From contig NZ_VOHK01000006.1 in the NCBI RefSeq assembly GCF_007859325.1, forward strand, positions 1 to 64,000: a DNA stretch of 64,000 bases, in the 5' to 3' direction. The first letter of the stretch is position 1. Each line of letters starts with the position of its first letter. The position numbers and the translations under genes are program-made. Below are positions 59,318 to 64,000 of this stretch, piece by piece. The notes beneath the pieces are model-generated. The model made no database searches, was not told the origin of the DNA, and worked only from the letters and a program-made list of their open reading frames with translations. This DNA comes from Luteimonas marina (GTDB taxonomy: Bacteria > Pseudomonadota > Gammaproteobacteria > Xanthomonadales > Xanthomonadaceae).

Positions 59318-60378
59318 ACGCCGCCACCGACAACTTCGCCCCGCACCTGCTGCAATGGTTCGACGTCTCCGGCCGCCACGACCTGCCCTGGCAGCATCCG
59401 CGCACGCCCTATCGTGTGTGGCTGTCGGAAATCATGCTGCAGCAGACCCAGGTGCGCGTGGTGGTGCCGTACTTCGAGCGCTTCGTCGCCGCCCTGCCGG
59501 ACGTGCGCGCGCTCGGCTCGGCCTCGCTCGACGAGGTGCTCGCACTGTGGTCGGGCCTGGGCTACTACGCCCGCGCGCGCAACCTGCACGCCGCCGCGAA
59601 GCAATGCGTTGACCTGCATGGCGGCGACCTGCCGCGCGACTTCGACGCTCTGCTCGCCCTGCCCGGCATCGGCCGCAGCACCGCCGGCGCGATCCTCGCA
59701 CAGGCCTGGGGCGAGCGCGTCCCGATCCTCGACGGCAACGTCAAGCGCGTGCTGTGCCGCGTGCACGGCGTCGAAGGCTGGCCCGGCACGCCCGCGATCG
59801 AAAAGCGCCTGTGGGCGATCGCGCAGGACCACGTGCACGCCGTGCCCGCGGGGCGCATGGCCGACTACACCCAGGCGCAGATGGATTTCGGCGCCACCCT
59901 GTGCACGCGCCACGAGCCGGCCTGCGTGCTGTGCGTGCTGCAGGACGACTGCGTGGCGCTGCGCGAGGGCATGGTCGACGCGCTGCCCACGCCCAAGCCC
60001 GGCAAGCCCCTGCCCGAACGCCACGCGCTCGCCCTGCTGCTGCGCGACGCCGACGGTCGCGTGCTGCTGCAGCGCCGGCCGCCGACCGGCATCTGGGCGA
60101 CGCTGTGGTCGCTGCCCGAACACCCGGACCACGACGGCGCCCGCGCCTGGTTCGCCGATCACGTCGGCGACGGCTACGACGAAGCCACGGCGCTCGACGC
60201 CATCGCCCACGGCTTCACACATTACCGGCTCACGCTGCAGCCACTGTCGTGGCGCGGAATCGCGCTGAAGGCAGCGGTGCGTGACAATGACGACCAGCGC
60301 TGGGTCCCGCGCGAGGCCCTGACCTCGCTCGGTATCCCCGCCCCCATCCGCACGCTGCTGGAACAACAACTCCCGTAG
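59314..60378 (+). CDS. mutY: A/G-specific adenine DNA glycosylase
   Basis: A 354-residue repair enzyme that removes adenine opposite 8-oxoguanine. The N-terminal domain has the catalytic Glu in [12 protein letters not shown], the helix-hairpin-helix [16 protein letters not shown] and catalytic Asp in [13 protein letters not shown], then the [4Fe-4S] loop ([17 protein letters not shown]). A C-terminal NUDIX-like domain ([30 protein letters not shown]) recognises oxoG. The ATG overlaps the upstream gene. Confidence 0.97.
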   Translation: MNAATDNFAPHLLQWFDVSGRHDLPWQHPRTPYRVWLSEIMLQQTQVRVVVPYFERFVAALPDVRALGSASLDEVLALWSGLGYYARARNLHAAAKQCVDLHGGDLPRDFDALLALPGIGRSTAGAILAQAWGERVPILDGNVKRVLCRVHGVEGWPGTPAIEKRLWAIAQDHVHAVPAGRMADYTQAQMDFGATLCTRHEPACVLCVLQDDCVALREGMVDALPTPKPGKPLPERHALALLLRDADGRVLLQRRPPTGIWATLWSLPEHPDHDGARAWFADHVGDGYDEATALDAIAHGFTHYRLTLQPLSWRGIALKAAVRDNDDQRWVPREALTSLGIPAPIRTLLEQQLP

Positions 60379-60454
60379 GAGCGCCTTCAGGCGCGATGCT
60401 CTTCGCGGGTTCCCGCATCGGGACGAAAAGCATCGCGGCTGAAGCCGCTCCTAC
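60375..60454. repeat. Palindromic repeat family D, copy 2
   Basis: Inverted arms of the GTAGGAGCGCCTTCAGGCGC type (60375 onward; right arm ends at 60454, several mismatches) lie between mutY and yggX. The left arm overlaps the last codon of mutY. This is the partner of the element at 14479-14563. Confidence 0.85.
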
Positions 60455-60485
60455 AATGCAGCACCGCACTTCCGGAACGAACGCC

Positions 60486-60770
60486 ATGCCCCGCACCGTC
60501 TACTGCGACTACGAACAGCGCGAAACCGAAGGCCTCGACTTCGTGCCCTGGCCCGGCGAACTGGGCAAGCGCGTGTTCGCGCACATCGGCAAGGCGGCCT
60601 GGGCCGCATGGCTGGCGCACCAGACCATGCTGATCAACGAGAACCGGCTGTCGCCGCTGGACCCCAAGCACCGCGCCTTCCTCGAAGACGAGATGCAGAA
60701 GTTCCTGTTCGGCGGCGGCGCCGAAAAGCCCGCCGGCTACGTGCCGGAAGCCGACAAGAACGCCGGCTGA
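60486..60770 (+). CDS. yggX: Oxidative damage protection / iron-trafficking protein YggX
   Basis: A 94-residue small protein that protects Fe-S clusters from oxidation. The family core is intact: [69 protein letters not shown]. It follows mutY, its usual partner, but a palindromic repeat lies between them. Confidence 0.96.
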   Translation: MPRTVYCDYEQRETEGLDFVPWPGELGKRVFAHIGKAAWAAWLAHQTMLINENRLSPLDPKHRAFLEDEMQKFLFGGGAEKPAGYVPEADKNAG

Positions 60771-60800
60771 AGCCCCTCCTGCAATCCCCTGTTGCCGCGC

Positions 60801-61262
60801 CTACGGCGCTTCCTTCGCCGCCTCGCGCTCTTCCGCGCGCGCCTCGCGCAGCTCCTTTTCCGACGTGCGCAGCGTCTTCACGTCCAGCGGCCGGATCTGG
60901 CCGATGTGGCAGGGGATGTTCATCGACCCCGGACTGCGCACCATGACCTTGTCGAACCGCGCGTGGACACGATTCATGTTGCTGGTCAGGCCGATGACCG
61001 GCGTGGATGACAGGTCCATGCACGGCCCCTGCAGTTCGAGCAGCCAGGCTTCCCCCGGCCGGGTCCACACCGCGAGCGCGCTGTCGCCCAGCGAGGTCCA
61101 GCCGTTGATGCTGCCGAAGTAGCTGAAGTTGTCCACCGGTTCGCCCGCATGCGCCCGGTAAAGCGCCAGCTTCTCGGCGTCGCCGAGCTTGCCTGTGCTC
61201 GCGCATCCGGCCAGCGCCAGCATCGCGGCCAGCGTGACGGTGGTCAGCGTCGTGGCGTTCAT
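60801..61262 (-). CDS. DUF6491-like predicted lipoprotein
   Basis: A 153-residue predicted lipoprotein (lipobox LALAGCAST near residue 19). The body has FSYFGSINGWTSLGDSALAVWTRPGEAWLLELQGPCMDL and ending with a basic coil (EKELREARAEEREAAKEAP). This matches a small family of unknown function common in Lysobacteraceae. It converges with yggX over a 30-base gap. Confidence 0.78.
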   Translation of the reverse strand: MNATTLTTVTLAAMLALAGCASTGKLGDAEKLALYRAHAGEPVDNFSYFGSINGWTSLGDSALAVWTRPGEAWLLELQGPCMDLSSTPVIGLTSNMNRVHARFDKVMVRSPGSMNIPCHIGQIRPLDVKTLRTSEKELREARAEEREAAKEAP

Positions 61263-61423
61263 CGTCGTCTCCTGCCGTCGGCGATCCGTGTACGGAATCG
61301 CATCATGCGCCCGCGCGCGGCTCAGCCGAAACCCGGCGGAATCGCGGTTCAGCGCATGGTCGGCATCGCCGCCGCCGGACGCGGATGCGACAATGCCGCC
61401 ATGATTCCCGGCCACCAGAACGC

Positions 61424-62803
61424 ATGACGCCCGGCCCGGCCCCGCAGGACCCGGCTTTCGATGCGGTCATCATCGGCGGCGGCGCGGCGGGCGCGCTGGT
61501 CGCGATCCGCCTGCTGATGCGGGACGGTCCCGCGCCGCGCATCGCGATCGTCGAGCCCGACGCCCTGCTGGCGCGCGGCGCCGCCTATTCGACCGACGGC
61601 CCCGAGCACCTGCTCAACGTGGTCGCCTCGCGCATGAGCGCCATCGCCGAGGAGCCGGACCACTTCGTCCGCTTCCTCACGCACGACCGCCCGGAAGCGG
61701 ACGCCGCAACGCTCGCCGACGCCTTCGCCCCGCGCCGCGACTACGGCCGCTACCTGCGCCATACGCTCGACTCGCTGCCCGCGCGCGATGCGCTGGTGCA
61801 CCTGCGCGATCGCGCGGTCGACGTCGAGCGCAACGACGACGGGCACAACGTGCACCTCGCCTCGGGCGCCCGGCTTCGCGCCGCGCACGTCGTGCTCGCG
61901 ATCGGCAACGCACCGCGCCCCCTGCCGGGCCACCTGCGGCACGAAGGCATGCGCCTGGCCGAGGCCTGGGACTACGACGCGGTGCGCGGCATCGCGCCCG
62001 ATGCCGACGTCTGCATCCTCGGCTCCGGCCTGAGCATGGTCGACGCCGCGCTCAGCCTCGCCCAGGCCGGGCATCGCGGCCGCATCCGCGTGCTTTCGCG
62101 CCACGGCCTGATGCCGCTGCCGCATACGCGGACGGGATCGCAGCACGGCGACGGCGTCGCCGACCTGCTGCCGCTCGGCGTGCGCGCGCGCTGGCGCCGG
62201 CTGCGCCAGCGCATCGACGAGGTCGTCGCCGCGGGCGAACCCTGGCAGTGGAGCTTCGACCGCCTGCGCCACCACGGCGAAGCGCTGTGGCGCTCGCTCG
62301 ACGACGGCGAACGCCGCCGCTTCCTGCGCCACGCCGTGCGCTACTGGGACATCCACCGCCACCGCATCGCGCCGCAGGTCGCCGCGATGCTGGAACGGCT
62401 GCAGGCTTCCGGCCAGCTCGACGTCATCGCCGGCCGCCTGCGCTCGATCACCGCCGCGCCCGAAGGCGGCAGCTGCGTCCACCACCGCCCGCGCCACGGC
62501 GCCCGCGACCACATGCTGCACGCCGACTGGATCATCAACGCCACCGGCGTCGAAACCAACATCGACCTGCGCCCCGGCGAACTGCTGCAGGCACTGCGCG
62601 AACGCGGCCTGATCATTCCCGGCCCGCAGGGCATCGGCATCGCCACCACCGGCATCGGCCACGCCATCGACCGCCGTGGCCGCCCCGACCCGCGCCTGAT
62701 GGCGCTGGGCGCCATGCGCATCGGCGACCTGTGGGAAAGCATCGCGATCCCGGAACTGCGCGTGCAGGCGCGGCAGATTGCTGGATTCATCCTGGGCGAG
62801 TAG
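61424..62803 (+). CDS. FAD/NAD(P)-binding oxidoreductase
   Basis: A 459-residue flavoprotein of the FAD-NAD(P)-binding group (PF13454-like). The N-terminal dinucleotide motif is AVIIGGGAAGALVAIRLL; a second nucleotide-binding motif is VCILGSGLSMVDAALSLAQAG around residue 202, and INATGVETNID closes the FAD domain. Related proteins are linked to hydroxyacylglutathione metabolism or unknown oxidations, and no specific substrate can be given. It is divergent from the preceding lipoprotein gene. Confidence 0.82.
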   Translation: MTPGPAPQDPAFDAVIIGGGAAGALVAIRLLMRDGPAPRIAIVEPDALLARGAAYSTDGPEHLLNVVASRMSAIAEEPDHFVRFLTHDRPEADAATLADAFAPRRDYGRYLRHTLDSLPARDALVHLRDRAVDVERNDDGHNVHLASGARLRAAHVVLAIGNAPRPLPGHLRHEGMRLAEAWDYDAVRGIAPDADVCILGSGLSMVDAALSLAQAGHRGRIRVLSRHGLMPLPHTRTGSQHGDGVADLLPLGVRARWRRLRQRIDEVVAAGEPWQWSFDRLRHHGEALWRSLDDGERRRFLRHAVRYWDIHRHRIAPQVAAMLERLQASGQLDVIAGRLRSITAAPEGGSCVHHRPRHGARDHMLHADWIINATGVETNIDLRPGELLQALRERGLIIPGPQGIGIATTGIGHAIDRRGRPDPRLMALGAMRIGDLWESIAIPELRVQARQIAGFILGE

Positions 62804-62943
62804 GACTCCGCGGGCGACGCCGCCGGGCATCGAGCGATGCGATCCGCCAGAGGGTCGTTGCGGACCGCCATGCCACCGGCGCCGCAAAGCCCCCGATGTC
62901 ATCCCGAGCAGAGCGAGGGATCTCCTGACAGGCGAACGCGATC
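62804..62943. other. Short intergenic stretch with a half palindromic repeat
   Basis: Contains one family C arm (GTCATCCCGAGCAGAGCGAG near 62897) without its partner. Nothing else is recognised. Confidence 0.6.
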
Positions 62944-63153
62944 TCAGCCACACGCCCCGACGATCACCGCCATCCCACCCACGACAGGCACGCGCACGGC
63001 CGTCGGCCGCCCCGTCTCCACATAGCGCCGCGACGCCAGCGTATGCGCCTGCTCGATCGCCTGCAGCTTGGTCGCGCAACTCAACGCCGCCCCTTCCCCC
63101 CTCACCAGCCAGCCATCACCGGAAGCCTCGACCTCGATCAACTCACGAACCAT
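62944..63153 (-). CDS. Small DUF2188-like protein
   Basis: A 69-residue protein: MVRELIEVEASGDGWLVRGEG, then ALSCATKLQAIEQAHTLASRRYVETGRPTAVRVPV. The pattern of a short beta-hairpin, a helix with A-x-x-x-A spacing and a final beta strand matches the small DUF2188 group; no function is known. The start at 63153 is chosen over longer upstream frames because it gives the conserved beginning. Confidence 0.6.
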   Translation of the reverse strand: MVRELIEVEASGDGWLVRGEGAALSCATKLQAIEQAHTLASRRYVETGRPTAVRVPVVGGMAVIVGACG

Positions 63154-63418
63154 TCGTCGGCACCTTCGCCAATGGGGAGAGGTGCCCCGGCCGGCCATGA
63201 CTGCTTCCGCGAATCGTGGCCTGCGTCCGTGCAGCGGCATCTTCCATTGCGCGCTGCCGGGGCAAGCTCAGGTTGCCGCGCGCAACCCGCCCGCACCGTC
63301 GGCCGCGGGTGCCTCCGCGTGTAGGAAAAGTCCCAATCCTCCGACGGGAAACGCCACCGGTGTGCACGCCCCTGCTTCCGTGCCGGCCTGTATGCTTCAA
63401 AGCAAAGGGGGGACAGGT
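63154..63418. other. Intergenic region; no gene seen
   Basis: No coding sequence is convincing. Base composition drops toward AT near 63390, just before a well-placed AGGGGGGAC ahead of the next ATG, so a promoter may lie here. Confidence 0.5.
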
Positions 63419-63574
63419 ATGCCGTTGAGCCTTAACGAAATCAGGGATCGCGCCCGCGCCTTCGCCAAGGGGTGGTTCGGCACCAGGTCTGGGGGCATCG
63501 CCTCCCTTCCCCCGAAGGCGAAGGCGAAGGCGAAGGCGAAGCAGCCACGCAATCACAAGGAGAGACATGCATGA
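63419..63574 (+). pseudogene. Truncated DNA-methyltransferase-like N-terminus with Lys-Ala repeat tail
   Basis: A 51-residue frame beginning MPLSLNEIRDRARAFAKGW, which closely resembles the first helix of large class-I DNA methyltransferases of the YeeA/PglX type. After residue 18 the similarity stops and the frame continues into a KAKAKAKAK stretch encoded by a hexamer repeat (AAGGCG units, about 63517-63540). It ends in an ATGA overlap with the next gene. It is best read as the 5' remnant of a deleted methyltransferase gene; a genuine small protein cannot be excluded. AGGGGGG precedes the ATG. Confidence 0.5.
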
Positions 63575-64000
63575 ACTGGCAGTTGTTCATTGGTCACGCG
63601 GTCTTCCTTGGATCGCTGCTCATCACCATGATCATCATCCTTGCGTTCAAGTTTCTGCGCAGAAAGCGGCAACGGCGTTCACCTCTGCATGGCAAGACGA
63701 TCGGAAACCTGCCCGGTCAGCAATTGCTGGAGCGCATTGACAAAGCGAGTGAGGAAACTGGCTTCGGCGTCGACCTCATGATCCTTGCGTTGCCGATGCT
63801 TTTCCTGATCTGGGCCACGCTGCGAATCAACTGGACACAGGTTCGATTTGGTGCGGTCGAACTGATCTTCGTTGTCGGATGGCTGCTGTTCTTCGGATAC
63901 GGCTTCCGGCAATACCAGCACCACTCCAAGCTCAGGGAGCAGGCCCGCGACGGACTGCTCGCGGAGCGCGTGACCGGATTGCAACTGAATCGACTGGTCG
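63571..64000 (+). CDS. Two-helix membrane protein, start of a possible NERD-domain protein (partial)
   Basis: The frame opens with ATG at 63571 and runs off the window after 143 residues. It has a TM helix at 8-28 (HAVFLGSLLITMIIILAF), a basic linker, a second hydrophobic segment around 70-86, a third near 95-112, and then KLREQARDGLLAERVTGLQLNRLV. The last part resembles the entry to nuclease-related (NERD) domains in proteins with the same membrane N-terminus; the diagnostic residues lie beyond the window. AAGGAG precedes the ATG by eight bases. Its GC content is clearly lower than the rest of the window, suggesting recent transfer. Confidence 0.6.
   Translation, partial: MNWQLFIGHAVFLGSLLITMIIILAFKFLRRKRQRRSPLHGKTIGNLPGQQLLERIDKASEETGFGVDLMILALPMLFLIWATLRINWTQVRFGAVELIFVVGWLLFFGYGFRQYQHHSKLREQARDGLLAERVTGLQLNRLV

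Overview
The window is high-GC, gene-dense bacterial chromosome. Gene order (queA … tgt-yajC-secD-secF, trmJ/suhB, coaD-rsmD/ftsY, mutY-yggX), two large Xanthomonad-type TonB-dependent receptors and many short palindromic intergenic repeats point to a gammaproteobacterium of the Lysobacteraceae/Xanthomonadaceae (Lysobacter, Luteimonas or a relative). This is inferred from gene content and order; no database was searched. No rRNA, tRNA or CRISPR array was recognised.

Layout. 1-5152: the 3' end of an IS110-type transposase, a PhnD-like binding protein overlapping a GGDEF/EAL c-di-GMP protein, and trmJ divergent from suhB. 5446-15610: secF-secD-yajC-tgt and queA on the minus strand, with a three-gene ferric-iron ABC transporter, preceded by a Fur-box-like site, lying between tgt and queA. 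15922-18012: an Lrp regulator divergent from a class-III aminotransferase, with a palindrome between them.

18070-38659 is the most interesting part: a contiguous locus that reads as a phytate-to-central-metabolism pathway. It has a two-domain beta-propeller phytase divergent from a TonB receptor, a histidine-acid phosphatase/phytase, two adjacent inositol-dehydrogenase-like genes, an RpiR-type regulator, and an iolC(DUF2090)-iolD-iolE-iolB-iolA operon. That operon continues without a visible break into an organophosphate:phosphate (OPA) antiporter, an inositol-monophosphatase and a Tat-exported PhoD phosphatase. No inositol permease gene is seen. The layout suggests that phytate is trimmed in the periplasm, inositol monophosphate is imported by the OPA carrier and dephosphorylated inside the cell, and the inositol is burned by the Iol enzymes. 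A composite AT-rich motif recurs at all three promoter regions of the locus and is probably the RpiR operator.

38974-47521 is a second phosphate-scavenging block: a PepSY protein with a PhoP/PhoQ-like two-component system, then a minus-strand operon (phytase-like propeller lipoprotein, purple-acid-phosphatase-like esterase, exported pyrophosphatase) divergent from a second TonB receptor. A 7-4-7 direct repeat resembling a Pho box lies upstream of both the regulator operon and the phosphatase operon.

47915-62803 is mostly ordinary: upp, a GH9 cellulase, an Xre-type regulator with three dyad operators, MAPEG and metallo-beta-lactamase-fold genes, ggt and a ferredoxin, coaD, rsmD, ftsY, an AsmA-like gene, mutY, yggX and an FAD oxidoreductase. 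The last 600 bases change character: lower GC, a truncated DNA-methyltransferase-like N-terminus and the start of a two-helix membrane protein that resembles NERD-domain proteins, possibly the edge of an accessory island.
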